NCBI GenBank assembly: GCA_021796175.1
Contig: JAJYOM010000002.1
Span: forward strand, 1 to 31,315
Reading direction: 5' to 3'
DNA from: Thermoplasmata archaeon
GTDB taxonomy: Archaea > Thermoplasmatota > Thermoplasmata > Sysuiplasmatales > Sysuiplasmataceae
DNA length: 31,315 nt
In this document: positions 1 to 6,967 of the stretch, in pieces
How positions within the stretch are numbered: position 1 is the first letter of the stretch
Layout of the letters: each line of letters opens with the position of its first letter
Made by a program: the position numbers and the translations under genes
Notes under the pieces: generated by a model
What the model saw: only the letters and a program-made list of their open reading frames with translations
Told to the model about the DNA's origin: nothing
The model's database searches: none

Positions 1-187
1 TTACCCAGGCTGAGAGTCTGAAGTGTTCGTTCTCAAAAACAACGGATCCCTGAGGAACTCAGTACCATGAGGGTATGACGTCTGCAAGCTTCCCGTGCTC
101 AATTCAGTCAAAAGTATTCCCCGCTGGTGTTTAGAGGCACGGCTGGGTCGTGCCTCGGGAAGAGTCTTTCAGGAAGCGGCCGGGCGC
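1..187. other. gene-free flank downstream of rpl12
   Basis: I see no convincing protein gene here. The minus strand is open for about 45 codons to a TAA at positions 1-3, but the translation looks random. The only structure is a perfect inverted repeat just beyond the rpl12 stop, listed separately. Confidence 0.4.
134..156 (-). terminator. possible hairpin terminator after rpl12
   Basis: A perfect 8-bp inverted repeat, GAGGCACG / CGTGCCTC, encloses a 7-nt loop 32 bases past the rpl12 stop codon. No T-run follows immediately, and archaeal termination usually relies on T-runs, so it could instead be an mRNA 3'-end stabiliser or processing element. Confidence 0.3.
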
Positions 188-496
188 TCAGCCAAACAGT
201 GCGCCCAGACCGGCTGCGGCTTCCTCTTCGGAAACAGCTTCTTCCTTCTTCTCTTCTTTCTTCTTCTCTTCCTTCTTTTCGGCTGCTGGTGCGGCTGCCT
301 GCGCTGCAGGTGCAGCCATGACGGCCGCACTTGCAATTGCTTCCTCGATGTTGACGCCGGTCAGCGAGGCTGTCAGTGCCTTTATTCTTGCCTGATCAGG
401 CTCCAGGCCCGCAGCCTTGATGACATTCGCCACATTCGCGTCGTTTATCTCCTTCCCAGCGCTGTGCAGCAGCAAAGCACTGTATATGTACTCCAT
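188..496 (-). CDS. rpl12: 50S ribosomal protein L12 (P1/P2 type)
   Basis: This is the archaeal stalk protein L12 (102 aa, usual length), which binds P0/L10 as dimers and recruits translational GTPases to the ribosome. The N-terminal helical dimerisation domain (MEYIYSALLL onward) is followed by an Ala/Pro hinge at about residues 60-72, a Lys/Glu-rich segment (about 73-92) and the canonical tail AAAGLGALFG that contacts elongation factors. The ATG start is preceded by GGAGGT at ideal spacing. It is the last gene of the rpl1-rpl10-rpl12 operon, 30 nt after rpl10. Family identity is certain from the tail and hinge. Confidence 0.97.
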   Translation of the reverse strand: MEYIYSALLLHSAGKEINDANVANVIKAAGLEPDQARIKALTASLTGVNIEEAIASAAVMAAPAAQAAAPAAEKKEEKKKEEKKEEAVSEEEAAAGLGALFG

Positions 497-526
497 TCCT
501 ATACCTCCGTATTCTCTTTCAATATC

Positions 527-1381
527 TCAGGCATCACCTGTCTTCTTCTTGAGCGCGGATGCCTGGGCAGAAGCCTTCGAAAGGAGGAAATTCACAGTCT
601 CCTTTGTCGGTATTTCTGCGTTCACGCTCAGGTTAACTGCATTCTTGTGCGCGTCTCCAAGCAGGTACCTCACGCTTTGTGGTGTGAAGTATCTGCCCTT
701 AACAGCCAGAGACAGGGCCTGCCTGGATGCAAGGCTCAGGTCTGACAGTATCTGCGCATCATCCACCTGAAGGACGTCCTTTCTGAAGACGAGACCCTCC
801 TCGAACATGGCCTTGACCTCCAGTCCTGCAATAAGCGGGAATATCTCCATCCTCGTAAGTGCAGACGCCACAGCGGGCGGTATTGCCTCGCCTTTCCTGA
901 CAAGCATCTTGTCCTTCTTGATGACAACTTTGCCGCCCTCGATGCTCGCCGGCAGGCCCGCTTTCTGCAGCTCGCCGACAATCGGGCCAGGCTTGAACGA
1001 TGTCTCCCCAGCCTTTATCTCTATGTCGTCCGGCGCGATCTCTCCGCCCCTTGCGGCAAGATGAGTCTTGTTCTTCTCAAGTGTCCTGAAGAGTGAGAAA
1101 GGATTCTGGTTGGAACATATCAGTGCTGTCTGGTCCCTGGAAACAAGCTCCTGCAGCTGGCCAAGTCCGTGAATATCCTTTTCTGCCTGCGCTATCGCCA
1201 TCTTGATGAGCTTGGCACGCGACACATGTATCTCAGCGACACCGTTGAGCTTCTTCCTTATTTGCTGAAATTGAGCGGCAGGCAATCCGGTGATGCTCAC
1301 TATGCCTACAACTTTTGCGGATTTCATGCTGTCGGACAGCTGCTTCATGTTTTCCGATTTCCAGCTTCTTGTGTGAGCCAT
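527..1381 (-). CDS. rpl10: 50S ribosomal protein L10 (P0)
   Basis: This is P0/uL10 (284 aa), the base of the ribosomal stalk, which binds 23S rRNA together with L11 and carries several L12 dimers. The N-terminal rRNA-binding domain (about residues 1-105, then the insertion domain) is recognisable from the opening KSENMKQLSDSMKSAKVVGI and IHVSRAKLIKMA. The C-terminal helical spine for L12 binding follows at about 210-275. ATG start with AGGTG five bases upstream, 9 nt after the rpl1 stop. Oddity: the protein ends in SALKKKTGDA and lacks the acidic stretch and GLGALFG-type tail that archaeal and eukaryotic P0 commonly share with L12. Confidence 0.95.
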   Translation of the reverse strand: MAHTRSWKSENMKQLSDSMKSAKVVGIVSITGLPAAQFQQIRKKLNGVAEIHVSRAKLIKMAIAQAEKDIHGLGQLQELVSRDQTALICSNQNPFSLFRTLEKNKTHLAARGGEIAPDDIEIKAGETSFKPGPIVGELQKAGLPASIEGGKVVIKKDKMLVRKGEAIPPAVASALTRMEIFPLIAGLEVKAMFEEGLVFRKDVLQVDDAQILSDLSLASRQALSLAVKGRYFTPQSVRYLLGDAHKNAVNLSVNAEIPTKETVNFLLSKASAQASALKKKTGDA

Positions 1382-1389
1382 TAGAACAC

Positions 1390-2028
1390 CTACATGATCC
1401 TGACGGCCGGACCCATTGTCGTCTTTACGTAGGCCGAATCGAGGTTTATTTTGCCCTTTTCAAGCTTTCCGATCACCCTGTTCAGGACGGCATCTATGTT
1501 GTCTGCCAGATCTTCCGGGCTCATGGATTTGGTTCCCACATGAGCCTGGAACGTCTTGCGTTCCCTTGTCCTGACTGATGTCGTCTTCTTGAGCGTGCTT
1601 ATCACATTTGACGGATCGGCCCCGGGCTGTACCGGTTTCGGCATTTTGCCCCTGGGACCCAGGACTACTCCCATTTTCCTGCCGATTGTTGCCATCAGCG
1701 GTGCTTCGGCTATGAAATAGTCATATTGCCTGGCAAGTGACTTGGCGTTCTTCTTGTCATCCATGTACTTGTTGAATTCATCAGGCGAAATCACAAGGTC
1801 GGCAGACTGGCGCGCCTTGATCGCCATTTCTCCGCCGCCGAACAGGCAAATCTTAATCGACTTGCCTCTTCCCTTGGGCAGTATGATGTCCTCCTGTATC
1901 CTGTTTTTGGGCACTGAAAGGTCTACATCCTTCAGGTTAATGGCGACCTCAACGCTTTCCTCAAACTTTCTCTGAGGTGAGAGAGATATGGCCCTCTTGA
2001 CGGCCTCTATAGTTTCCTTGTTTGCCAG
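1390..2028 (-). CDS. rpl1: 50S ribosomal protein L1, probable CTG start
   Basis: This is ribosomal protein L1 (uL1), the L1-stalk component involved in E-site tRNA release; in methanogens it also represses its own mRNA. The core after VPKNRIQEDIILPKG and the GRGKMPKP region are clear. The only in-frame ATG/GTG/TTG start is a GTG at 1914, giving 174 aa and losing about 38 conserved N-terminal residues. The frame stays open to 2082, and the missing part (TIEAVKRAISLSPQRKFEES, then VEVAINLKDVDLS) is present there. The best start is CTG at 2028, with GAGGA seven bases upstream, giving 212 aa, normal for archaeal L1. An ATG at 2036 is in another frame and stops after nine codons. A TATA box at 2102-2109 predicts a transcript start near 2080, consistent with this start. 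Confidence 0.9.
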   Translation of the reverse strand: MANKETIEAVKRAISLSPQRKFEESVEVAINLKDVDLSVPKNRIQEDIILPKGRGKSIKICLFGGGEMAIKARQSADLVISPDEFNKYMDDKKNAKSLARQYDYFIAEAPLMATIGRKMGVVLGPRGKMPKPVQPGADPSNVISTLKKTTSVRTRERKTFQAHVGTKSMSPEDLADNIDAVLNRVIGKLEKGKINLDSAYVKTTMGPAVRIM

Positions 2029-2099
2029 ATAATCATCCTCTTGTAGTGCAGCGAACCATTCAGGTTCTCCTACAACGGCAGGTCACACTAAGGCAACCA

Positions 2100-2112
2100 T
2101 AATTTAAAACTT
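2100..2112 (-). promoter_or_regulatory. TATA box of the rpl1-rpl10-rpl12 operon
   Basis: TTTTAAAT reads on the minus strand within the 168-nt gap between rpl11 and rpl1. It predicts initiation near 2080 and a leader of about 50 nt before the proposed CTG start. It separates rpl1-10-12 from the upstream rpl11 transcript, although read-through is possible. Confidence 0.55.
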
Positions 2113-2196
2113 TGCCTGCCTCGGAGTTGGAAACGAGTTCCCTCACCCCGGGCCTGACGCGCCGGCTCTCATGGCCGGGTTACGGCAGGATGCGGT

Positions 2197-2670
2197 TCAC
2201 CTGAACCTGCTGTCCCAGGTTCCCTGGTTGATTTCAGCGATAACCGCCTTTGGCTCCTTGCCTTCGACTGTCACGCCGCAGGAGACACATGTTCCGACGA
2301 CTTCCTTTGCTCTTGTCTTGACCGTTGCTCCAAGAGAAGACTCTTTCTTCATGTCCGCTATTTTGAGGACCTGTGCCATTGACAGATTGCCCACCTTTGT
2401 CCCCTTCGGACTTCCTGAACCCTTCTCGATACCCAGTTCTTTGAGAATTAGAGCGGTGGTGGGGGGCGTCCCCACAGATATTCCGAAAGTCTTGTCGGCG
2501 TTGACCTCTATTGTCACCGGCACTTTCATTCCGGTGAACTGTTTTGTTTTGTCATTAATCTCCTGCACTACCTTCACTACGTTGACGCCGAGCGGTCCAA
2601 GTGCAGGACCCAGCGGGTTGCCGGGTGTGGCCTTTCCCGCATCAACCAGAACGTTTATCCTGTCAGCCAT
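2197..2670 (-). CDS. rpl11: 50S ribosomal protein L11
   Basis: Ribosomal protein uL11 (157 aa) binds the GTPase-associated region of 23S rRNA next to P0. The N-terminal domain carries the family motif PGNPLGPALGPLGVNV (residues 16-31). The C-terminal rRNA-binding domain spans about 70-145 (SMAQVLKIADMK, GTCVSCGVTVEGK). Two cysteines in CVSC are present, as in several archaeal L11s. ATG start with GGTGA upstream. It lies 26 nt after the spt5 stop, so secE-spt5-rpl11 form one operon, the usual archaeal arrangement. Confidence 0.97.
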   Translation of the reverse strand: MADRINVLVDAGKATPGNPLGPALGPLGVNVVKVVQEINDKTKQFTGMKVPVTIEVNADKTFGISVGTPPTTALILKELGIEKGSGSPKGTKVGNLSMAQVLKIADMKKESSLGATVKTRAKEVVGTCVSCGVTVEGKEPKAVIAEINQGTWDSRFR

Positions 2671-2696
2671 TTGATCTCACCTTTGAATTGCATTTG

Positions 2697-3560
2697 CTAT
2701 TTTTCCTTTTCAATTACGCGAACATGGTCTCCCCTGACCGTCACCGGTATGGGGACGACTGCCTCGAATAATTCAACAGTTATTTCCTCTTTGCTGTGAT
2801 CGATGCGCTGGACGCGGGCTTTCTCTCCCTTGAAGGGCCCGGATATGAGTTCCACAATATCCCCTTCGATAATCCCGCTCACCGTTGGCTTGGGCGTAAG
2901 GAAATGGCTGACCTCATCCAGGGAAGTTTCGCCCTTTACAAGGCCATGTGTCTTCCTTATCCCTCTGACGGTATTCTCTATCTTGTCGCTGTTCATTGCC
3001 TCTATGAGCACATAACCGCGAATCGTCGACGGCAGCAGTATGGAGTATATGCCAAGCTGGCCCTCCTTTGCCCTTGCACCTATCGAGTCTGCCACTTCCC
3101 TCTCCTGCCCTATTGCTGTCTTGACAGCAAGTATGGATGGCCTGACCGCCACCTTGAAACTGGCAGATTCGGTGGAGCCGCGGGACGCAGCTGAAACAGC
3201 GACTTCGGTTGAATCACCGAACGAGGCACCCGGAGCAACTGAAATAACAATCGTCACCCAGTGGTCGCCAGCGCTCAGATTCGCGTCGAATTCGGACGGA
3301 AGGCTCGTGTAGCTGTCCCATTTCATGACACCGTCGAGATATGCCTTCACCTGCCAGTCGGGAGATCCTTCAACCCCGCTGACCAGTTTCGCGGCCACCA
3401 CAAAATGAAACGGGCCATCGCTCAGCACTTTGACCTTTGAACTGAATTCAGACTCGCCGCCAACGGGAATGACAGCTTCCTTTTCACCGGGAACTTCCAT
3501 CAGGAATGAGCGCATCCCCTGACTTTCTGAAAGTCCGCCGCCGGTCTCATAGGATGACAA
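2697..3560 (-). CDS. spt5: transcription elongation factor Spt5/NusG with N-terminal extension
   Basis: Spt5 (with Spt4) clamps RNA polymerase and promotes processive elongation. The NGN domain runs from about residue 142 (ILAVKTAIGQEREVADSI) to 222, with IRGYVLIEA as its typical core strand. A KOW domain follows (about 229-285; GDIVELISGPFKGEKARV). Archaeal Spt5 is normally about 150 aa; this protein is 287 aa. The extra residues 1-141 form a predicted all-beta, Ser/Val-rich segment that looks like an Ig-like sandwich and has no signal peptide. TTG start, supported by GAGGTG six to seven bases upstream; a later ATG (codon 16) would still keep the extension. It lies 14 nt after secE. Confidence 0.93.
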   Translation of the reverse strand: MSSYETGGGLSESQGMRSFLMEVPGEKEAVIPVGGESEFSSKVKVLSDGPFHFVVAAKLVSGVEGSPDWQVKAYLDGVMKWDSYTSLPSEFDANLSAGDHWVTIVISVAPGASFGDSTEVAVSAASRGSTESASFKVAVRPSILAVKTAIGQEREVADSIGARAKEGQLGIYSILLPSTIRGYVLIEAMNSDKIENTVRGIRKTHGLVKGETSLDEVSHFLTPKPTVSGIIEGDIVELISGPFKGEKARVQRIDHSKEEITVELFEAVVPIPVTVRGDHVRVIEKEK

Positions 3561-3574
3561 AAAAACACCTCTCC

Positions 3575-3832
3575 TCAGCCGAAAATTCCAGGCACTATTG
3601 CTGTATAATTAGTCCAGACCCAGTATAACAGGAAACCGAGGCCGCCTATCAGGAACAATCCCAGGGCAACCATCTTCACTACCCTGACATATTCGTCCAT
3701 AGTCGGCTTTCTTGCCATCTTGAATATTCTGCCATACTTCCCCTTCCCGATGTTCCTGAAGCGGTCTTCAAGCTTCCGCTGTGCTTCGTAGGTCGTCTCG
3801 GTAAAGTCGAAGTTGGTTATCGAATTGCTCAT
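3575..3832 (-). CDS. secE: preprotein translocase subunit SecE (Sec61-gamma)
   Basis: SecE/Sec61-gamma (85 aa) is the small clamp subunit of the SecYE translocon in the cytoplasmic membrane. An N-terminal amphipathic helix contains the family signature MARKPTMDEYVRVVKM (residues about 39-54), followed by a single membrane segment (about 55-78, ALGLFLIGGLGFLLYWVW). The N-terminal 35 residues are charged and longer than in minimal homologues. ATG start. First gene of the secE-spt5-rpl11 operon, about 75 nt downstream of a TATA box. Confidence 0.93.
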   Translation of the reverse strand: MSNSITNFDFTETTYEAQRKLEDRFRNIGKGKYGRIFKMARKPTMDEYVRVVKMVALGLFLIGGLGFLLYWVWTNYTAIVPGIFG

Positions 3833-3903
3833 TTCGGGCTACCTTCTTCAGCGGGCGCCTTTCTCCGGCGCGTCCGCTGTGGACCTGAGTCAATCTGGTC
3901 TAC

Positions 3904-3918
3904 TACTTAATATTTTTT
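3904..3918 (-). promoter_or_regulatory. TATA box of the secE-spt5-rpl11 operon
   Basis: The minus strand reads AAAAATATTAAG here. Initiation is expected near 3885, giving a leader of about 50 nt before the secE ATG. Confidence 0.45.
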
Positions 3919-4043
3919 TGCCATATCCGTGGTCCCCTGTGAACCGGCAGAAGCATGCCAGACCCTGTGCGTCCCTGGTGAATGAGTCTGACAGTCGAGC
4001 GTGAAGGGAGGGGTTTGCCCTTCCGGGATGACAAATTGACGGC

Positions 4044-5153
4044 TTACCTGATGAAATCCATGTCTATTGACTTGCCCTGACCGTTGTCTGCCGGACCAAG
4101 TATATGCTTTGACTTCACGCCAGTCAGTACGACCATGACCCTGATCTTCTTCTCCATGGCAGGGTCAATTGCGGCACCCCAGATTAGTCTGGCAGAGGGA
4201 CTTATCTTGGTCTGTATCAACTCTGCAACCTTTTCCGCCTCGCTTACTGTCATGTCCGGGCCACCGACGACGTTGACGAGTGCGCCATTGGCGCCTGATA
4301 TATCCACATCAATCAGGGGTGAATTGATTGCCTCGACAACTGCATCGCCTGCCCTTTCCTCGCCCTCACCTTCGCCAAGACCAATCATTGCAACACCGCC
4401 GCCTTTCATGATTGTCTTCAGATCGTTGAAATCCAGGTTGACCAGCCCCGGCTTGGTTATTACCTCGGTTATGCCCTTGATGCTCCTGACAAGCACCTCG
4501 TCAGCTACCTTGAACGCTGCATTGAGGGACATTCGTGGCACCAGCTCGAGCAGTTTGTCGTTGGGTATCACTATAACTGTATCGGCGACATTCCTGAGCC
4601 TTTCCAGGCCCCATTCGGCATTTTCCGATCTTATTGCACCCTCCGCTTTGAAAGGCGATGTGCATATGGCAATAGTCAGGGAGCCCATCTCCTTGGCCAG
4701 CTGGGAGACAAAGGGGGCTGACCCGGTGCCGGTGCCTCCGCCGAGACCTGCTGTGACAAAGACTATATCCGCACCCTGCAGCGATTTCCTGATATCATCC
4801 TCCGCCTCGCGTGCAGCCTCCTCTCCCACCTGGGGGAGCGCTCCCGCTCCGAGACCGCGGGTGCTTCTCCTCCCCAGGAGTATCTTGTGCGGCGCCCTTA
4901 CAATAAGGAGATGCTGGGCATCCGTGTTGGCTGCATACATTTCAGCCCCGGTGACGCCTGACTCCACAAGCCTGTCTATTGTATTGGTTCCGCCGCCGCC
5001 GCATCCTATGATCTTGATATTTGTCCTGAGGCCGGACAGAATCTTTATCAGTTCATCGTCTTCGGCACTGTACCCGTCGCCTGCCAGTTCTGGCTCGGCT
5101 GAGCTGTCGTCCTGAGTAGCTCTCGATAATGCATCATTCACTAACGATTTCAT
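4044..5153 (-). CDS. ftsZ: cell division protein FtsZ
   Basis: FtsZ is the tubulin-like GTPase that forms the division ring. The 369-aa protein has the nucleotide-binding GCGGGGTNT (residues 50-58), the tubulin signature GGGTGTGSAP (138-147) and the T7 catalytic region LVNLDFNDLKTIM, so it should be an active GTPase. Starting at a TTG at 5183 would add ten residues, but ATG 5153 has GAGGTC at good spacing and is preferred. A short acidic N-terminal extension precedes the core, and the tail ends KSIDMDFIR, a plausible C-terminal partner peptide. Transcribed alone, upstream of secE, from a TATA box near 5232. Thermoplasmata lack a rigid wall but many retain FtsZ. Confidence 0.96.
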   Translation of the reverse strand: MKSLVNDALSRATQDDSSAEPELAGDGYSAEDDELIKILSGLRTNIKIIGCGGGGTNTIDRLVESGVTGAEMYAANTDAQHLLIVRAPHKILLGRRSTRGLGAGALPQVGEEAAREAEDDIRKSLQGADIVFVTAGLGGGTGTGSAPFVSQLAKEMGSLTIAICTSPFKAEGAIRSENAEWGLERLRNVADTVIVIPNDKLLELVPRMSLNAAFKVADEVLVRSIKGITEVITKPGLVNLDFNDLKTIMKGGGVAMIGLGEGEGEERAGDAVVEAINSPLIDVDISGANGALVNVVGGPDMTVSEAEKVAELIQTKISPSARLIWGAAIDPAMEKKIRVMVVLTGVKSKHILGPADNGQGKSIDMDFIR

Positions 5154-5226
5154 ATGGCTGACCTCGCATCCCACCCATCCCAAGGATCAGGAATTATAGG
5201 TATTGTGAAGGTCAATCAGTTTGGAA

Positions 5227-5239
5227 CATTAAAAAGTTT
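5227..5239 (-). promoter_or_regulatory. TATA box of ftsZ
   Basis: The minus strand reads ACTTTTTAATG. Initiation near 5207 would give a leader of about 54 nt with an SD motif before ATG 5153. The ftsZ and trmJ genes are divergent, so regulatory sites for both should lie in the 220-bp gap. Confidence 0.45.
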
Positions 5240-5335
5240 CTATCGTTCGCTTTCAAATGATCTTGGAATGAGTTGTTCAGCTGAAAAGGATGCTTTCGAA
5301 TTAACTCTTGGGTGTTTTCCTTCCAGATTAAGGAT

Positions 5336-5345
5336 TAGATTTAAC
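5336..5345 (+). promoter_or_regulatory. TATA-like box of the trmJ-type gene
   Basis: TAGATTTAAC lies about 33 nt before the ATG at 5374, which predicts a very short leader; there is no SD at usable spacing. Confidence 0.4.
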
Positions 5346-5373
5346 AAGGGGAAGCATTTCCACAGGATCGGAG

Positions 5374-6135
5374 ATGCCTGAATTCAGGATCGTCCTCGTA
5401 AGGCCGGAGAATGAGGGCAATATTGGAGCAGTCGCCAGATCGATGGCCAATTTCGATTTCTGCGAGCTGTACATGGTTTCGCCAGTGAGCATCGGAGACG
5501 AGGGCAGGAAACGTGCGAAGCACGGCAACTTCATACTTGACAGTGCTGTCACGGTGAAATCACTGGAGCAGGCAATTGAAGACTGTGATGTTGTTGTTGG
5601 AACAACAGGAATAAGGAACCTGGGTGAGAGGAAATTCCTGCGTAACTACGAAACTCCGCGAGAGTTTGCAGAACGCGTTGTGAGTGCAAGAAGAAAGTAT
5701 GCGCTGCTATTCGGCCCTGAGGGCCTCGGCCTGTTCAACGAGGAGCTGGCGATGTGTGATGCCGTTGTAAGCATACCCACATCGGAAACATATCCAGTGA
5801 TGAATCTGTCGCATGCGGTCACTACACTGCTCTACGAACTGTTTCTTACCCATTACGTAAGAGATGCCGTCCGCATGTCGGTCGCATTCGAGAAGGAGAA
5901 GCTGTACAGCCACTTCTCCAGTCTGCTCGACTCAATTGACTATCCGGAACACAAGAAAGAGAAGGCGAGGCTGATGTTCAGGCGTCTGGTTGGCAGAGCC
6001 AACCTCTCAAAATGGGAATTCTTCATAATGATGGGAGTAATCACAAGGTCGCTCTATTCGATTGACGGGAAAAAGCGCACGACCCCTGGCAGGCGGGTAA
6101 AAACCAGGGGGAAAGGCGACCGCAGGCCAAAATAA
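5374..6135 (+). CDS. trmJ: TrmJ-type tRNA 2'-O-methyltransferase (SpoU family)
   Basis: This is a SPOUT-class methyltransferase (253 aa) of the TrmJ branch, which methylates the ribose at position 32 in the tRNA anticodon loop using SAM. Motif 1 is RPENEGNIGAVARSM (10-24), motif 2 is LLFGPEGLGL (111-120) and motif 3 is IPTSETYPVMNLSHAV (134-149), together forming the trefoil-knot SAM site. The C-terminal part (160-240) is a helical domain typical of TrmJ, ending in a Lys/Arg-rich tail (GKKRTTPGRRVKTRGKGDRR) suited to RNA binding. Divergent from ftsZ and convergent with the RHH gene (26-nt gap). TrmJ is favoured over other SpoU members by the PENxGNIGA start; the exact target nucleotide is inference. 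Confidence 0.88.
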   Translation: MPEFRIVLVRPENEGNIGAVARSMANFDFCELYMVSPVSIGDEGRKRAKHGNFILDSAVTVKSLEQAIEDCDVVVGTTGIRNLGERKFLRNYETPREFAERVVSARRKYALLFGPEGLGLFNEELAMCDAVVSIPTSETYPVMNLSHAVTTLLYELFLTHYVRDAVRMSVAFEKEKLYSHFSSLLDSIDYPEHKKEKARLMFRRLVGRANLSKWEFFIMMGVITRSLYSIDGKKRTTPGRRVKTRGKGDRRPK

Positions 6136-6161
6136 CCGGGGCTGGATTACAGCTTCGCGAC

Positions 6162-6476
6162 TTACTTTGTCTTTCCCGCAGCTTTTGGTGAAATCCTGCG
6201 CCTCAGATATTCTCTCACTGCGTTCCTGATGGCATCGTCAACAGAAACGGAGTCTCCCTTCTTCACGAGTTTCTGCAGTTCGATTGCATTACCCTTCGGC
6301 AATTCCACAGTCACTTTCTGTATGTGCCTCGGAGAGAAATTCCTGTCGATGAACTGTTCGATCGCAGCCCTCATTACCTCTGATATGTTGGAGTACTTGC
6401 CACTTGAAACAAGAGACTCGAGTGTAGTGAGGCTCTCCTGGTCCAGGCGTATTGTAACCCTCTCTGACTCGACCAT
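6162..6476 (-). CDS. tandem ribbon-helix-helix transcriptional regulator
   Basis: A 104-aa CopG/MetJ-like DNA-binding protein with two RHH units in one chain. The first is VTIRLDQESLTTLESLV (strand, helix 1) plus NISEVMRAAIEQFIDRN (helix 2), residues 7-46. The second is VTVELPKGNAIELQKLV plus SVDDAIRNAVREYLRRR, about 55-94. A tandem RHH can fold as an intramolecular dimer. An ATG at 6566 would add 30 residues that overlap the promoter; ATG 6476 is chosen because the TATA box at 6511-6524 predicts a transcript start near 6494. It lies about 1 kb from ftsZ, on the far side of trmJ. RHH proteins control ftsZ2 in haloarchaea (CdrS), but that role here is only a hypothesis. Confidence 0.85.
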   Translation of the reverse strand: MVESERVTIRLDQESLTTLESLVSSGKYSNISEVMRAAIEQFIDRNFSPRHIQKVTVELPKGNAIELQKLVKKGDSVSVDDAIRNAVREYLRRRISPKAAGKTK

Positions 6477-6510
6477 TATTAACACCCTGCTAAATGCTGT
6501 CGTCTGACGA

Positions 6511-6524
6511 TATACCTTATAACC
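6511..6524 (-). promoter_or_regulatory. TATA box of the RHH regulator gene
   Basis: GGTTATAAGGTATA reads on the minus strand. It predicts initiation 15-20 nt before ATG 6476. Another TATA-like element faces the other way at 6548-6557. Confidence 0.5.
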
Positions 6525-6547
6525 GCTGACAGTAATATGCCACGGCC

Positions 6548-6557
6548 AATATATATG
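6548..6557 (+). promoter_or_regulatory. TATA-like box facing the structured gene-free region
   Basis: AATATATATG on the plus strand, with predicted initiation near 6575, coincides with the first base-paired element at 6573. No protein gene on the plus strand starts downstream of it. Confidence 0.35.
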
Positions 6558-6572
6558 ATTATGCACAAGTAA

Positions 6573-6830
6573 GTCGCAAGCAGTCCAGCGTACCTGAATT
6601 CAGGCATGTTTTAGCGCATTTCTGCGACGGTATCCGCTTGGCGGTGAAATGTCGGGAGGCAGCCACAGGAAGGTGAACCAGCGAAGAGCGCATTCGAGAG
6701 GATGCGCGTGAAGGTGTAAGTACGAATGACTTCATCGCCTGCAGACAGGTCACATTTCATTGCTCTATGGACTGCCAGTTCCATGCCTGTAAAGAATTCG
6801 CTCACAGCGGCATTACCCGGAGAATGCCGA
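6573..6830 (+). ncRNA. candidate structured non-coding RNA
   Basis: There is no credible ORF here, but there is dense potential base pairing. GTCGCA (6573-6578) pairs with TGCGAC (6623-6628) around a perfect CCTGAATTCAGG palindrome (6593-6604). GCGCAT/ATGCGC (6688-6707), ATGGA/TCCAT (6767-6784) and CGGCATT/AATGCCG (6808-6829) each close an 8-nt loop, and ACAGG/CCTGT (6745/6786) encloses the third. A TATA-like box sits about 25 nt before the first stem. The 3' end is unknown and could reach the ilvE stop region near 6967. I do not recognise the RNA; the conserved AGGAAAGTCC of RNase P RNA is missing. Confidence 0.25.
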
Positions 6831-6967
6831 TCCTGAGATCTGGATATGTCAGTCGCCACTGCAGAATTCTGGAAACGGCCTGGCGAACGGTATGTGAGCA
6901 GAGCCGGCTGAAGGAATATCCAGGGCTCCTGCTGCGGTCGAGGGCCATCGCAACGGGCAAGCACAGC
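6831..6967. other. gene-free stretch beyond ilvE
   Basis: No coding region is supported. A minus-strand frame is open across 6611-6964 but its translation (Arg/Ser/Cys mixed, no domain) looks non-coding. It may belong to the candidate RNA to its left or be the 3' untranslated region of ilvE. Confidence 0.3.

Noticed and set aside
95..770. Plus-strand open frames opposite rpl12 and rpl10
   Set aside because: They mirror the codon pattern of highly expressed ribosomal genes on the other strand and give low-complexity Phe/Leu/Ser translations.
4084..5115. Long 343-codon plus-strand frame opposite ftsZ
   Set aside because: Ser/Pro-rich shadow of the unmistakable FtsZ frame; no recognisable motif.
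5154..5183. Upstream TTG start for FtsZ
   Set aside because: The ATG at 5153 has GAGGTC at proper spacing, and the ten extra residues would contain that ribosome-binding site.
6611..6964. Minus-strand 117-codon open frame beyond ilvE
   Set aside because: No start context, no domain, and base composition unlike neighbouring genes; potential RNA structure explains the interval better.
6573..6967. Assignment of the structured region as RNase P RNA
   Set aside because: Two weak resemblances only; the invariant AGGAAAGTCC-type element is missing in the readable strand order.
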